64,000 nt of DNA from JBAOHV01 sp963714875 (GCA_963714875.1 CAVQQI010000011.1:1178001-1242000); one strand, 5' to 3'. Shown: positions 17,880 through 28,335, numbered from the stretch's first letter. The notes: generated from the letters alone by a model not told the origin. Program-made: numbers and translations.

Positions 17880-19523
17880 CTAGAGACCTACCGAACGGCC
17901 TCCCGCACCGGGAGGCCGTGTCGCGTCCGGCTCGGGGCCGCGGACGATCGGAATGGTCAGCTCGACCCTGGTCCCCGGGCGCTGGCCCGGCGAGGGCGCC
18001 GCGACCGCCGGCGCAAAGGTGATCGTCCCGTCGAGCTCGGCGACCAGACCACCCACGATCGACAGGCCCAGGCTGGTGGTGTGCTCGGGGTCGGACCCGG
18101 CACTGATGCCCACGCCATCGTCGAGCACCGCGATGTGCAGCTGTCCGCCGGCTGAGCTGAGTTCGACGCCGACCTCGGCGGTCTCGTCCTCCGCCAGCGT
18201 GCCACTCGGATAGGCGTGGTCGACCACGTTCTGGAGCAACTCGGTCAACACCACCGCGAGCGATGTCGCAGCGGGCGACGGGAGCTTGCCGGCGTTGCCG
18301 GTGATGACGAAGTGCGCCGGTTGTTCCGGCGACGTGAGTCCCTCCTCCACCATGCGCACCAGCGGCCGCACGATCTCGCCCAGATCGACCTCGTCGCCGT
18401 CCTCGCGGGACAGCGTCTCGTGCACGAGTGCGATCGAGCGGATCCGGCGCACCGACTCCTCGATGGCGGCCTTCGCGGACGGTTCGGTGAGCCGGCGCCC
18501 CTGCAGTCGCAACAGCGACGAGATCGTCTGCAGGTTGTTCTTGACCCGGTGGTGGATCTCCTTGATGGTCGCGTCCTTGGACACCAGCAGTCGGTCCCGG
18601 CTCCGCAGCTCCGAGACGTCACGCAGCAGCACCACGGCGCCGTCGACTCGCCCCTCGTGCAGCAGGGGGATGCAGCGCAGCACGATCGAGACGTCGTCGC
18701 GTTCCACCTCCTCGACGACCGGGTGGGCGGTGAAGAACGCCCGGTAGGTCGCGGCGGACTCGGCACCCAGGTCGGAGAGGCTCTCGCCGACGATGTTGCC
18801 CGACACGCCGAGTCGCCGCAGTGCCGAGATGGCGTTCGGCGAGGTGAACTCCACGTGGCCCTGGTCATCGAGCAGGATCACGCCGTCGCCGACCCGGGGG
18901 CCCCCTTCGGCGAGCACCTCTTCGTCGTCGTAGGGGAAGTCGCCCGTGGCGACCATGTGGGCGAGCCGGTCGAAGACCTCCAGGTACACCCGCTCCAGCA
19001 CGCCTCGCTGGCGGGTCATCGACATCGCCGACTCCCGGGCGAGCACCGCCACCGCCGAACCCCGGTAGAGCACCGGGATGGCGGTGACCCGGATGTGCTC
19101 CCCCAACCAGGCCGACTCGACGACGGTCTCCACGATCTGTCCCGCCGCGGCTGCCTGGGCGATGACCGGGCGCTGCGTCGAGTCCATGGACCGGCCGACC
19201 ACGTCGTCGAGGAACAACGTCTGGCCGGTGTTGGGTCGCACCTGGTTGACCACCAGGAAACGGCGCGGACCGTCGCCGTAGGTCGGCATCGGGACGTACA
19301 GCAGCAGGTCCGAGAACGACAGGTCCGACAACATCCCCCAGCCGGCCACCAGGCGCTTCAGGTGTCGGGACGCATCCGCATCGACCGGCGGCACGATGAG
19401 TCCGACGTGCTCCGCGGTGAAGTCCTGGTCGTCGTCCAGGTCGTCCAGGTCGGGAGCGTCGTAGTCGGGTCGGGTGTAGCTCGACATCCCGAACCGGGGC
19501 TCGTGGTCACCCGGGGTGCTCAT
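17880..19523 (-). CDS. pdtaS: sensor histidine kinase, PdtaS type
   Basis: A soluble 547-residue kinase with an acidic N-terminal tail, a GAF-like domain (about 40-200), a PAS domain (about 205-310) and a HisKA_2 dimerisation region. The phosphorylation box is EIHHRVKNNLQTISSLLRLQ (about 322-341), followed by an HATPase domain (ELLQNVVDHAYPSG, VLDDGVG, LGLSIV). PdtaS normally phosphorylates the antiterminator PdtaR, which is not in this window. The start ATG overlaps the arsA2 stop (ATGA at 19523-19520), making it the last gene of the DUF3107-arsA-arsA-pdtaS unit. It converges on whiB1. Confidence 0.9.
   Translation of the reverse strand: MSTPGDHEPRFGMSSYTRPDYDAPDLDDLDDDQDFTAEHVGLIVPPVDADASRHLKRLVAGWGMLSDLSFSDLLLYVPMPTYGDGPRRFLVVNQVRPNTGQTLFLDDVVGRSMDSTQRPVIAQAAAAGQIVETVVESAWLGEHIRVTAIPVLYRGSAVAVLARESAMSMTRQRGVLERVYLEVFDRLAHMVATGDFPYDDEEVLAEGGPRVGDGVILLDDQGHVEFTSPNAISALRRLGVSGNIVGESLSDLGAESAATYRAFFTAHPVVEEVERDDVSIVLRCIPLLHEGRVDGAVVLLRDVSELRSRDRLLVSKDATIKEIHHRVKNNLQTISSLLRLQGRRLTEPSAKAAIEESVRRIRSIALVHETLSREDGDEVDLGEIVRPLVRMVEEGLTSPEQPAHFVITGNAGKLPSPAATSLAVVLTELLQNVVDHAYPSGTLAEDETAEVGVELSSAGGQLHIAVLDDGVGISAGSDPEHTTSLGLSIVGGLVAELDGTITFAPAVAAPSPGQRPGTRVELTIPIVRGPEPDATRPPGAGGRSVGL
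17895..17919. terminator. hairpin between whiB1 and pdtaS ends
   Basis: Ten-base arms ACGGCCTCCC (17895-17904) and GGGAGGCCGT (17910-17919) enclose a five-base loop. It begins 41 bases after the whiB1 stop and overlaps the last codons of the convergent pdtaS. It is therefore most likely the whiB1 terminator, and perhaps works both ways. No U-run is present. Confidence 0.65.
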
Positions 19524-20711
19524 GACCAGATCGCCCCGCCGAGCGCGAGCAGCCCCTCGAGGGAGTGGATGTCGTCGTCGAAGTAGGGCACCGACAGCGT
19601 CAGCTCGGGGATCGCCGCCAGCTCGCGTCGCTGCTCGTTCTCACGGCGGGCCACCACCTGGTAGTCCATGAAGCTGCGGCCGATCTCGGTGAGCACCGTG
19701 CCAGCGTGGGGCATACCCAACGAGAGCGCCTCATCGATCCGTGCGCCGACGTCGTCGCCGTGGGTTGCGAGATGACCCGCTGTCTCGGTCCCGAGCGGGT
19801 CCAGCAGCAGCTCGGGCAGCACCTTGTTCAGCACCAGCGCCCCCACGTGGTACCGGCGTTGCTCGAGCAGCGACAGGAAGTAGGCGGCCTCGCGCGACGG
19901 GGCGACCTCGAGCGTCGACACCACCAGGAAGGTCGTCTCCGGACTGCCCAGCAGCGTGGTCACCGCCTCCGCACGCTCCACGAACCCCTCGTACATCGAC
20001 TGGAAGAGGATGAAGAACTCGGCGATGTCCTCGAGGAACTGCGTACCCAGGATCCTGTCGGCGATCGAGTAGAAGGGCTTCGAGGCCAGCCCGACCACCC
20101 GCGAGCGGTACGGGGCGATGAGCCACCGCAGCAACCGCGACGAGAAGAAGTCGGCCATGCGCTCGGGAGCGTCGAGGAAGTCGAGCGCGTTGCGCGTCGG
20201 TGGGGTGTCCACCACGATCAGGTCGTAGCGACCCGAGTTGTGGATCTCGTACAACCGTTCCATCGCGACGTAGTCGTGGCTCTGGACGAACTTCCCGGTG
20301 ATGTTCTGGTAGAGCGGGTTGGCCAGGATGGCATCACGGGTCGCTGCGTCGGGTGCGTGCAGCCGCACCAGGTCGTCCCAGGACTGCTTGGTGTCCAACA
20401 TGGCCGCCCAGAGCTCACCCTGGACCTCGACCCCGGCACCAGCGAACGCAGCCTCGGGTACCCGGGTCTCGACGTTGCCGAACTGCTCCATGCCCAGCGC
20501 ACTCGCCAGACGACGCGCCGGATCGACGGTCAGCACGAGCACCTTGATCCCCAGCCGCGACGCGGCGGTGGCGCCGAGCGCTGCCGCGGTCGTGGTCTTG
20601 CCGACGCCGCCCGACCCGGTCGAGACCACGATCTCCTTGCTGGCGCAGAGCTGCTCCAGCGTCTCGACATCGACGATCTGCGCCGGCGGGCCGGGACCTC
20701 GGGCGGGCCAT
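19520..20711 (-). CDS. ArsA-like ATPase, second copy, frameshifted near its start
   Basis: A soluble ArsA/GET3-fold ATPase of the actinobacterial pair also seen in mycobacteria (Rv3679/Rv3680 type). The P-loop is GSGGVGKTT, with VLTVDPARRLASALG and DLIVVDTPPTRNALDFLD following. The natural start appears to be ATG 20711, which overlaps the stop of the upstream ArsA gene (TGATG). However, that frame gives MARPRSRPA and then nonsense, while the family sequence (QIVDVETLEQLCASKEIVVSTGS) lies in the next frame. One extra base between about 20680 and 20708 explains this. The clean frame alone would start at GTG 20629. Substrates are unknown; arsenite export is unlikely. Confidence 0.82.
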
Positions 20712-21676
20712 CAGAAACCCAGCTCCTCGCCCAGCGACTCGGCGATCTTGGCGGTGGCACGCGGGCCGTGTGAACGGGTGAACAGGTAGGGCAGGTTCAG
20801 CACGGGCAACCCGGCGGGCAGTCCGTCGCGGAGCCGGGTCAGGTGACCGACGCGACTGCGCCGGAGACTCACCGCCAACTGCGCCCCCTGCATCACCGAG
20901 TCGATCCCGGGGCCGACGGCCTCGCTCAGCGCCGCCATCGCGTCGGGCTCGCGGAGACGGTCGAAGATCTCCTCGTCGCTGCGGGCGAACAACTCGGGCA
21001 GGACACGGTTGACCACGACCGAGGCGACCTCGATGTCGGTCTCGGCACCCAGCCGCTCGACGAGCTCCAGCGTCTCGGAGACCGGCATCTCTTCTGGAGC
21101 GGTGACCACGACGACCGCGGTCTGGTCCGCGTCGGTCAGGATGTCGATCATCCAGTCGGTCTGGTTGCGCACCAGACCGACCTTCACCAGGTCGTTGATC
21201 GCGACCGGCGAAGCGAGCTGACCGACCACGTGACCGGTGGCCGACGCGTCGACCACGACCAGGTCGTAGTGGTCCTCTCGAACCTCGTAGGTCAGCTTTC
21301 CGACGGTGAGGATCTCCTTGACCCCGGGCGCGGCGGTGGCGAGGAAGTCGAAGGTGCGGGCGAGCGGACCGATCTTGGCGAGCATCGGCAGCCGCAGCTG
21401 GAGCCGCAGGTACTCCTTCAGCGACTCCTCGGTGTCCATCGCCATGGCATGCAACCCGGGACGGACCTCGGACGGTTGGAAGCCGAGCGGACCTATTCCG
21501 AAGAACTCCGCCAGATCACCCTTCGAGTCGACCTCGCACACCAGGGTGCGCTTGCCGCGACGGGCCGCGAGGTGGCCGAGCGCGGACGCGACCGACGTCT
21601 TGCCGACACCGCCCTTGCCCGTGACGAACAGCAGCCGGCGATCCAGGAGCCCGAGGCCGGACCGCTGCGGGGGCAC
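20711..21676 (-). CDS. ArsA-like ATPase, first copy
   Basis: A 321-residue ArsA/GET3-fold ATPase. The deviant Walker A is GKGGVGKTS, followed by EVDSKGDLAEFFG, and YDLVVVDASATGHVVGQLASP supplies the switch region. In mycobacteria the equivalent pair is encoded side by side and thought to work as a heterodimer; that is inferred here too. GTG 21676 is the start, 3 bases after the DUF3107 stop. The stop overlaps the second ArsA start by one base. There are no metal-binding Cys clusters, so arsenite pumping is improbable. Confidence 0.88.
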   Translation of the reverse strand: MPPQRSGLGLLDRRLLFVTGKGGVGKTSVASALGHLAARRGKRTLVCEVDSKGDLAEFFGIGPLGFQPSEVRPGLHAMAMDTEESLKEYLRLQLRLPMLAKIGPLARTFDFLATAAPGVKEILTVGKLTYEVREDHYDLVVVDASATGHVVGQLASPVAINDLVKVGLVRNQTDWMIDILTDADQTAVVVVTAPEEMPVSETLELVERLGAETDIEVASVVVNRVLPELFARSDEEIFDRLREPDAMAALSEAVGPGIDSVMQGAQLAVSLRRSRVGHLTRLRDGLPAGLPVLNLPYLFTRSHGPRATAKIAESLGEELGF

Positions 21677-21679
21677 CGA

Positions 21680-21913
21680 TCAGCCCGAGAATCCCATGGG
21701 CCGCGACTCCTTCGCGCTGCCCAGGTCGACGTACGCGATCTTGTCCGACGGCACGCCGACCTCACGTCCCTTGCGGTCCTGGATCCACAGCACGCTGTCG
21801 GCCGATCCCAGCACCTCGTCGACCCGTGCTCGGAGCTCGGCGCGATCTGCGTCGTCGGCCAACTGCAGCTCGATCTCTCGGGGGGAATAGGTCACGCCGA
21901 TGCGCACGTCCAC
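21680..21913 (-). CDS. DUF3107 family protein
   Basis: A 77-residue conserved actinobacterial protein of unknown function (the M. tuberculosis counterpart is annotated TB9.4). It opens VDVRIGVTYSPREIELQLADD, has the WIQDRKGREVGVPSDKIAYVDLG core and ends in a short basic tail. GTG 21913 is chosen over GTG 21907 because AGGAG sits six bases before it. It heads the unit with the two ArsA-like ATPases and pdtaS, and is divergent from the YceI gene at 22034. Confidence 0.88.
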   Translation of the reverse strand: MDVRIGVTYSPREIELQLADDADRAELRARVDEVLGSADSVLWIQDRKGREVGVPSDKIAYVDLGSAKESRPMGFSG

Positions 21914-22033
21914 AAGGTCTCCTGGGGTCGGTGAGGAGCCCTCACTGTACGGCCGCGCCGCGGGAACGTCGACGCGGACCCCGATGCCGGCCCGACAGCT
22001 GTGAGCGCCGAAGGTTCCGTAGGCTCCCGGTCC

Positions 22034-22775
22034 ATGAAACCCGCAGCCAAGTACGGGATCGCCGCGGCGGTCGTCATCGCCTTCCTCATCGCCGCCGGAG
22101 GCTTCTGGTTCCTGCGGGACGACTCCCCCGACGAGGTGGACCTGGACACCGCGGTCGGGTCGGTCGCCGAGGCCACGCCGTCCACGCCGGACGGATCGGA
22201 GCCCGCTGCCGCGGACGGGGTGACCGGCACCTGGACCGTGGACACCGAGACGGGCGAGTTCGACTTCGACTCGGCGACCGGGACGTTCGCCGGGATCCGC
22301 ATCGACGAGGAGCTCGCCTCGATCGGCACCACCCAGGCCGTGGGGCGCACCGGCGATGTCACCGGCACCGTCGTCATCGACGGCACCTCGGTCACCTCGG
22401 CCGACATCGAGGTCGACCTGACGACCATCACCACGAACGACACGCGTCGCAACAGCAAGGTCCAGGAGGCACTCGAGACCGACCAGTTCCCGACCGCGAC
22501 GTTCTCGCTCACCGAGCCGATCGAGCTGGGCGCGGGCGCGACCGCCGGCGAGCCGGTCTCGGTGACCGGCACCGGCGACCTGACGATCCACGGGGTCACG
22601 AACCCGGTGCAGATCCCGCTCGAGGCACAGCTGGTGAACGACACCGTGGTGCTCGTCGGCTCGGCGGAGATCGCCTTTTCCGGACTACGACGTCGAGGTG
22701 CCCTCGGCGCCGATCGTGCTGTCGGTGTCCGACACCGGGACCTTGGAGCTCCAGCTGCTGCTGACCAGGAGCTGA
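22034..22775 (+). CDS. YceI-family membrane-anchored lipocalin-like protein, frameshifted
   Basis: An N-terminal membrane helix (GIAAAVVIAFLIAAGGFWFL) and acidic linker are followed by a YceI domain: GTWTVDTETGEFDFDSATGTFAGIRIDEEL, TSADIEVDLTTITTNDTRRN, and GDLTIHGVTNPVQIPL. YceI proteins bind isoprenoid chains in the periplasm or outside the cell. The end is out of frame: after EIAF the family tail PDYDVEVPSAPIVLSVSDTG lies in the next frame. Deleting one T from the run at 22676-22679 restores it, with a stop at 22773-22775 and about 246 residues. It is the second YceI domain in this window. Confidence 0.82.
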
Positions 22776-22804
22776 ACCCTCCCGGCAGCCCGGCTCGGGT
22801 CAGC

Positions 22805-23948
<1,144 letters not shown>

Positions 23949-23971
23949 GGGGCGAGCATAGGCTCGCACCC

Positions 23972-24682
23972 GTGCCACCTCTCAGTCGCACCGAGTTCGC
24001 CTCGGCGGTCACGGCGATCACCTCGGCGTTCGGCGACCCCACCCGGCGCGAGGTCTACCTGTGGGCCCTCGGTCGACCCGACGGGGTGACCGCAGCCGAG
24101 GTCGCCGAGCACTTCGGACTGCATGCGAACGTGGCGAGGCACCATCTCGACAAGCTCACCGCGGGCGGGTACCTGGAGATCGACACCGTGCGCCCGGCGA
24201 GCGGTGCGGGGCGGCCCTCGAAGCGGTATCGGACCGTCGCTGACGAGGTGGCGCTCGACGTGCCGGTCGGCCAGGACGACGTGCTGGTGACCCTGTTGGG
24301 GCGAGCGCTGGCCGAGCTGGGCGAACAACGAGCCGCCGCGCTGGCCGAGGAGGTCGGCGTCGAGTACGGCCGGGCCATGGCGACGGCCATGGGCGACCGG
24401 AGCACCCGCTCGTTCCGCGCGGCGCTGCACACCGTCGCCGACGCCCTCAGCTCGCACGGGTTCGCGGCGAGGGCCGAAGCGCAGGGCAACTCGCTGCGCA
24501 TCGTCACCGAGCACTGCCCGTTCGGCGATGCCGCGGTCGAACACCCGGTCATCTGCGCGGTCGACCGCGGCATGGTGCGCGGCATGCTCGAGTCGCTGCA
24601 CGGCGAGACGAGCGTCGATCTGGTGCGCAGCACACCAGGGGGCATCGATCGCTGCGTCACCTCGGTCGGGACCGACCGCTGA
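23972..24682 (+). CDS. SufR-like winged-helix Fe-S regulator
   Basis: A 236-residue transcription regulator with an N-terminal winged helix (GVTAAEVAEHFGLHANVARHHLDKL, then a GAGRPSKRYR wing) and a C-terminal sensor half. Cys182 and Cys195 are spaced C-x12-C as in SufR, and Cys228 may be a third ligand, so it could bind an Fe-S cluster. GTG 23972 is the assigned start. It overlaps no gene but is only 23 bases from the divergent Mrp gene, so it may control both that gene and the desulfurase that follows one base after its stop. Confidence 0.8.
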   Translation: MPPLSRTEFASAVTAITSAFGDPTRREVYLWALGRPDGVTAAEVAEHFGLHANVARHHLDKLTAGGYLEIDTVRPASGAGRPSKRYRTVADEVALDVPVGQDDVLVTLLGRALAELGEQRAAALAEEVGVEYGRAMATAMGDRSTRSFRAALHTVADALSSHGFAARAEAQGNSLRIVTEHCPFGDAAVEHPVICAVDRGMVRGMLESLHGETSVDLVRSTPGGIDRCVTSVGTDR

Positions 24683-24683
24683 C

Positions 24684-25803
24684 GTGGCCCGCTCCTACCT
24701 GGATCACGCCTCCACCTCACCCACCCGCCCCGCAGCGGTCGCTGCCCTGCGCGGAGTGGTTCGACTCCGACGCTGCCGACCCGGGCCGCCTGCATGCCGA
24801 GGGCATGACGTCTCGGGTCGCGCTCGAAGCGGCCCGCGAACAGCTCGCCGGCCTCGTCGGCGCGCGACCGCGAGAGGTGGTGTTCACCTCGGGCGCCACC
24901 GAGTCGATCGCTGCGGCGACCTACGGCGCTCGGCTGCGCAGCCCGGACCGGCAGCGGGTGGTGCTGTGCGGGGTCGAGCACTCTGCGGTGCGGGAGTGGG
25001 CCGAGCGAGGTCCCGTGACCGTGGTCGGGGTCGACGGCGTCGGCCGGGTCGATCCCGACGCGCTGATCGCCGCAGTGGACGCCGAGACCGCCCTGGTGCA
25101 CCTGCAGTCGGGCAACCACGAGGTGGGCACCACCCAGCCCGTGCACGAGGTGGTGCAGCGGTGCAGGGAGCTGGGCGTGATGGTGCACGTCGATGCGGCC
25201 CAGGCGGTCGGTCGGGAGCACGTGGGCTTCACCGAGCTGGGCGCGGATCTGATGTCGGTGTCGGGGCACAAGTTCGGCGCGCCACCCGGCACCGGCGCCC
25301 TGCTCGTTCGTCGGGGCGTGCGGATCACGCCACTGCTCGTCGGCGGCGACCAGGAGCGGGCTCGCCGGGCCGGCATGGAGAACGTGCCCGCCCTGCTCGC
25401 CATGGGCGCGGCGGCGGCTGATCTGACCGCCACCTGGCGGGACGAGGCCGCCGAGCAGCGCCGACTGAGCGGCCGGGTCATCGACTGGGCCATGGGCGCA
25501 GAGGGGGTGAGCGTGCTGGGCGATCCGCTGGACCGTCTCCCGCACCTCGTGTGCATCGGGATCGAGGGCATCGAACCCCAGCCGGTGCTGTTGGGCCTGG
25601 ACCAGGCCGGCGTGGCGGTGCACTCGGGCAGCTCGTGCAGCACCGAGTCGCTCGAGCCCTCCCCGGTGCTCGCCGCGATGGGCGTCGACGCGCAACGTTC
25701 GCTGCGCATCTCGGTCGGGTGGACCACCACGGATGCCGACATCGATCGGCTGCTCGATCGACTGCCCGTCGTGCTGGCGGACCTGCGGTCGCTGCAGCGC
25801 TGA
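24684..25803 (+). CDS. cysteine desulfurase (NifS/IscS-like), frameshifted
   Basis: A PLP-dependent class V aminotransferase-fold enzyme that would take sulfur from cysteine for Fe-S assembly. GTG 24684 starts YLDHASTSPTRPAAVAAL, the family N-terminus. The continuation REWFDSDAADPGRLHAEGM lies one frame over; removing a G at 24753-24754 joins them (373 codons). PLP Lys is in SGHKFG (about residue 196), and the persulfide Cys is in HSGSSCSTES (about 318). It sits one base after the SufR-like gene. No scaffold (SufU/IscU) or SufBCD is nearby. Confidence 0.87.
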
Positions 25804-25823
25804 GCGTGGGCCAGACTGCGGCG

Positions 25824-26441
25824 ATGCCCGATGCCCCCCGTGCGGTGATCTTCGACCTGGACGGCGTCATCCGGGACTGGAACGACGAGGCGATGTACGA
25901 CCTGGAGGCGGCGTTCGGTCTGCCGCCCGGCATCATCTTGTCGATCGGCTTCGGATCGGAGCTGGGGCCGGCGGCGACGACGGGCCGGATCACCTTCCGG
26001 GAGTGGATGGACGAGATCCGCCGTCGTGTCGTCGCGTTGCACGGCGAGTCGGTCGTCGGTGCGCTCGATGAGTGGGAGGCGAACATCGGCACGGTCGACA
26101 CCGAGATGCTCGCGGTGCTGCGATCGGTCCGACGGCACTGCACCGCGGCGGTGCTGTCCAACGGCACGACCCGGCTGCGCAGGGACCTGCACGCCCTGGA
26201 CCTGATCGACGAGTTCGACGTCATCTACAACACCGCCGAGATGGGCGTCGCCAAGCCCGACCCGGCCGCGTTCGAACGGGTGCTGGCCGACCTGGAGCTC
26301 ACTGCGGCCGACGCGGTGTTCATCGACGACCTGGCCGTCAACGTCGAGGGTGCCCGCAGCGTGGGGTTGCGAGCACACGTGCACACCGACCGGAACTCGA
26401 CCGTGGCGTTCCTGGTCGAGTGTGGAGTTCCGCTCACCTGA
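25824..26441 (+). CDS. HAD family hydrolase
   Basis: A 205-residue haloacid dehalogenase-fold phosphatase. Motif I is VIFDLDGVIRDW with the nucleophile Asp, motif II LSNGT, motif III Lys in MGVAKPDPAAF, and motif IV FIDDLAVNVEGA. The cap between motifs I and II is helical (subfamily IA). The substrate is unknown. ATG 25824 is used, 20 bases after the desulfurase stop; the two may be cotranscribed. It is followed by an AT-rich promoter region before the ArsR gene. Confidence 0.88.
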   Translation: MPDAPRAVIFDLDGVIRDWNDEAMYDLEAAFGLPPGIILSIGFGSELGPAATTGRITFREWMDEIRRRVVALHGESVVGALDEWEANIGTVDTEMLAVLRSVRRHCTAAVLSNGTTRLRRDLHALDLIDEFDVIYNTAEMGVAKPDPAAFERVLADLELTAADAVFIDDLAVNVEGARSVGLRAHVHTDRNSTVAFLVECGVPLT

Positions 26442-26467
26442 CCACCGGCGACGAGGGAAACCCCTTT

Positions 26468-26489
26468 ACATTCCCCAATAGGAATATGT
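26468..26489. promoter_or_regulatory. candidate ArsR operator and promoter region
   Basis: An imperfect inverted repeat, ACATTCC (26468-26474) and GGAATATGT (26481-26489, with one extra base), lies in an AT-rich island just before the ArsR-family GTG at 26501. TTTACA at its left edge could be part of a -35 element. The likely reader is the adjacent ArsR protein repressing its own operon; this is inferred from position and symmetry only. Confidence 0.5.
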
Positions 26490-26500
26490 AGTCTCTCGAG

Positions 26501-26860
26501 GTGATCGACACCGATCTGGTCCTCGACGCCGTCAGCGAGCCGAACCGCCGCCACCTCCTCGAGCTGCTGCACCAGCGACAGGAGTCGACGGTGTCCGAGC
26601 TCGTCGCCGCCTCGGGGCTGCGCCAGCCACAGGTGTCGAAGCACCTGAAGGTGCTCGCCGGCGCTGCGCTCGTCGCGGCCCGGGTCGACGGCCGCTACCG
26701 CCGCTACCGCCTCGACGGCCGAGGGCTGCGGGCGGCACACGACTGGTTCGGCGAGTTCGAGGACGTCTGGCGAGCACGCTTCGATGCCCTGGACGAGCTC
26801 GTCTCGGCCGACCCCGACCCCGATCGTCAACCCGAGACTGCGAAGGAGCACATCCCGTGA
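26501..26860 (+). CDS. ArsR family transcription regulator
   Basis: A 119-residue winged-helix repressor. The helix-turn-helix STVSELVAASGLRQPQVSKHLKVLAGAALV and wing VDGRYRRYRLDGRGL are typical of the ArsR group that is paired with SRPBCC proteins; no metal-binding Cys motif is visible. It starts at GTG 26501 immediately after the AT-rich operator-like region and overlaps the next gene by four bases (GTGA), so the two are translated together. The ligand is unknown. Confidence 0.9.
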   Translation: MIDTDLVLDAVSEPNRRHLLELLHQRQESTVSELVAASGLRQPQVSKHLKVLAGAALVAARVDGRYRRYRLDGRGLRAAHDWFGEFEDVWRARFDALDELVSADPDPDRQPETAKEHIP

Positions 26861-27393
26861 CCGACCAGACCATGCCACCCGACCTTTCGACCCTCGACGC
26901 CAGGAGGGCAGCGACGGAGTTCGACCTGAGCGACGACGGCTCGTCCTACCGGTGCATCCGGGTGTTCGGCGCCCCACCCGACCGCGTCTTCAGGGCGTTC
27001 ACCGACCCGGCCGACCTGCGCGTCTGGTTCCCGTCGGGCGCGCCGTCCGGCTCGGAGATGACCGTGTGCGAATCCGACCCCGTCGACGGCGGCCGCTACC
27101 ACTACGTGCTGGTGATCCCCGAGCACGGACCGATGGCCTGGCACGGCACCTACACCGACGTCGACCGACCCGATCGGCTCGATGCCGACGAGTGGTTCGT
27201 GATGGGCGAAGCAGATCCGACCGGCCCGCCGACGAGTCAGACGCTCACCTTCGAACCGACCGGCGACGGATTCACCCGCATGACCATGCAGGTCGACATG
27301 CCCGAGCCCGAGGATCCCGAGACGTTCATGGAGGAGTCGGCCGCCGGCCTGACCACCTCGCTCGCCACGATGGACGAGCTCATCTCCACCTGA
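26857..27393 (+). CDS. SRPBCC/AHSA1 domain protein
   Basis: A 178-residue START-like ligand-binding protein of the AHSA1 group. The domain begins RCIRVFGAPPDRVFRAFTDPADLRVWFPSG and continues with DGGRYHYVLVIPEHG and the C-terminal helix EESAAGLTTSLATMDELI. Such proteins often bind hydrophobic ligands and are usually encoded with an ArsR regulator, as here. The GTG start overlaps the ArsR stop (GTGA). It converges with the AtuA C-terminal gene. Confidence 0.88.
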   Translation: MTDQTMPPDLSTLDARRAATEFDLSDDGSSYRCIRVFGAPPDRVFRAFTDPADLRVWFPSGAPSGSEMTVCESDPVDGGRYHYVLVIPEHGPMAWHGTYTDVDRPDRLDADEWFVMGEADPTGPPTSQTLTFEPTGDGFTRMTMQVDMPEPEDPETFMEESAAGLTTSLATMDELIST

Positions 27394-27432
27394 TCGGGGC
27401 GCAACCGTCCGTCGCCGGCACGCGGCGGCCCC

Positions 27433-27810
27433 TCACCCGATCGGCGTGCGGTCGATCGGGGCGCGGCGACCACGGCGAACCGAGGACGCTGCCACCTCGT
27501 CGGGCACCTCGACCCGGAGCCGGAGCAGTGCAGCACCGAGGGTCTTGCCCAGGTTGTCCGATCGCAACGACCTGGGCCCACCACCGTCGAGCGCCCCCTC
27601 CAGCACGAACTTCAGCGCCCACACGTTGGGCACCTCGTAGCGGGTGACGGACCCCTTCACCAGGTGATCGAAGTGCGCCGCCACGCGATCGGCGGTCACC
27701 GCCGCACAGATGGCGTCGTAGGCGGCTGGATCATCGGCGAACAACGTCAGGTCGGACCGGTCGCCCTTGTCGCCGGATCGCACGCCGCAGAGGTCTCGCA
27801 ACATGATCAT
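27433..27810 (-). CDS. AtuA C-terminal-like ferredoxin-fold protein
   Basis: A 125-residue stand-alone version of the C-terminal domain found in acyclic terpene utilisation protein AtuA. LRDLCGVRSGDKGDRSDLTLF is the family N-terminal signature, followed by GSVTRYEVPNVWALKFVLEGALDGGG and LGKTLGAALL. ATG 27810 is used; GTG 27816 is possible. Its usual partner, the AtuA main domain, is the next minus-strand gene upstream (28376-29731), but a plus-strand phosphatase gene is inserted between them. The reaction is unknown; AtuA systems relate to terpenoid or acyl-CoA catabolism. Confidence 0.82.
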   Translation of the reverse strand: MIMLRDLCGVRSGDKGDRSDLTLFADDPAAYDAICAAVTADRVAAHFDHLVKGSVTRYEVPNVWALKFVLEGALDGGGPRSLRSDNLGKTLGAALLRLRVEVPDEVAASSVRRGRRAPIDRTPIG

Positions 27811-27867
27811 CGTCACAGCCACACAGTAGATGCGCTGCGCAACGACGCGACTAGCGTGTGCCCGCCG

Positions 27868-28335
27868 ATGACGACCTATCTGGTCCGCCACGCGTCCGCC
27901 GGCTCCCGCGACAACTCCGACCCGTTCGACGAGCGTCGGTCGATCGACGAGGTCGGCCGCCAGCAGGCGGCGAAGTTGGCCGCCTGGCTGCGCCACGAAC
28001 CCGTTCAACGCATCGTGGCCAGCCCCTACCTGCGGTGCATCCAGTCGGTCGAACCGCTGGCCTCGGAGCTCGGTCTGCAGGTCGAGGTCGACGGCGTTCT
28101 GGCCGAGGGAACCGATGTCGAGCAGGCATGGAAGCTCGTGGCCCAGGTCGCGTCCGGGACCGCAGTGCTGTGCAGCCACGGTGACGTCATCCCTGATCTG
28201 ATCCGCCGAGCGCAAGGCCGGGGCATGCTCGTGCCCGGCAAGTCGGGCTGCGCCAAGGGCTCGGTGTGGACGCTGCAGCACTGGGACGACAACGTCTTCG
28301 CCACCGGGATCTACACGCCGATCCCCGGCTCCTGA
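27868..28335 (+). CDS. SixA-like histidine phosphatase
   Basis: A 155-residue minimal histidine-phosphatase-fold protein. LVRHASAGSR has the RHG-type phospho-accepting His, IVASPYLRCIQSVEPLA carries the second Arg, and LCSHGDVI the second His. The small size matches SixA, which removes phosphate from phosphohistidine proteins. The actual target is unknown. ATG 27868 is used. It sits on the opposite strand between the two halves of the split AtuA system. Confidence 0.85.
   Translation: MTTYLVRHASAGSRDNSDPFDERRSIDEVGRQQAAKLAAWLRHEPVQRIVASPYLRCIQSVEPLASELGLQVEVDGVLAEGTDVEQAWKLVAQVASGTAVLCSHGDVIPDLIRRAQGRGMLVPGKSGCAKGSVWTLQHWDDNVFATGIYTPIPGS

Noticed and set aside
19520..21676. Arsenite efflux function for the ArsA-like pair
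   Set aside because: No metal-binding Cys set, no ArsB or ArsD, and the neighbours match the mycobacterial ArsA-like pair of unknown role.
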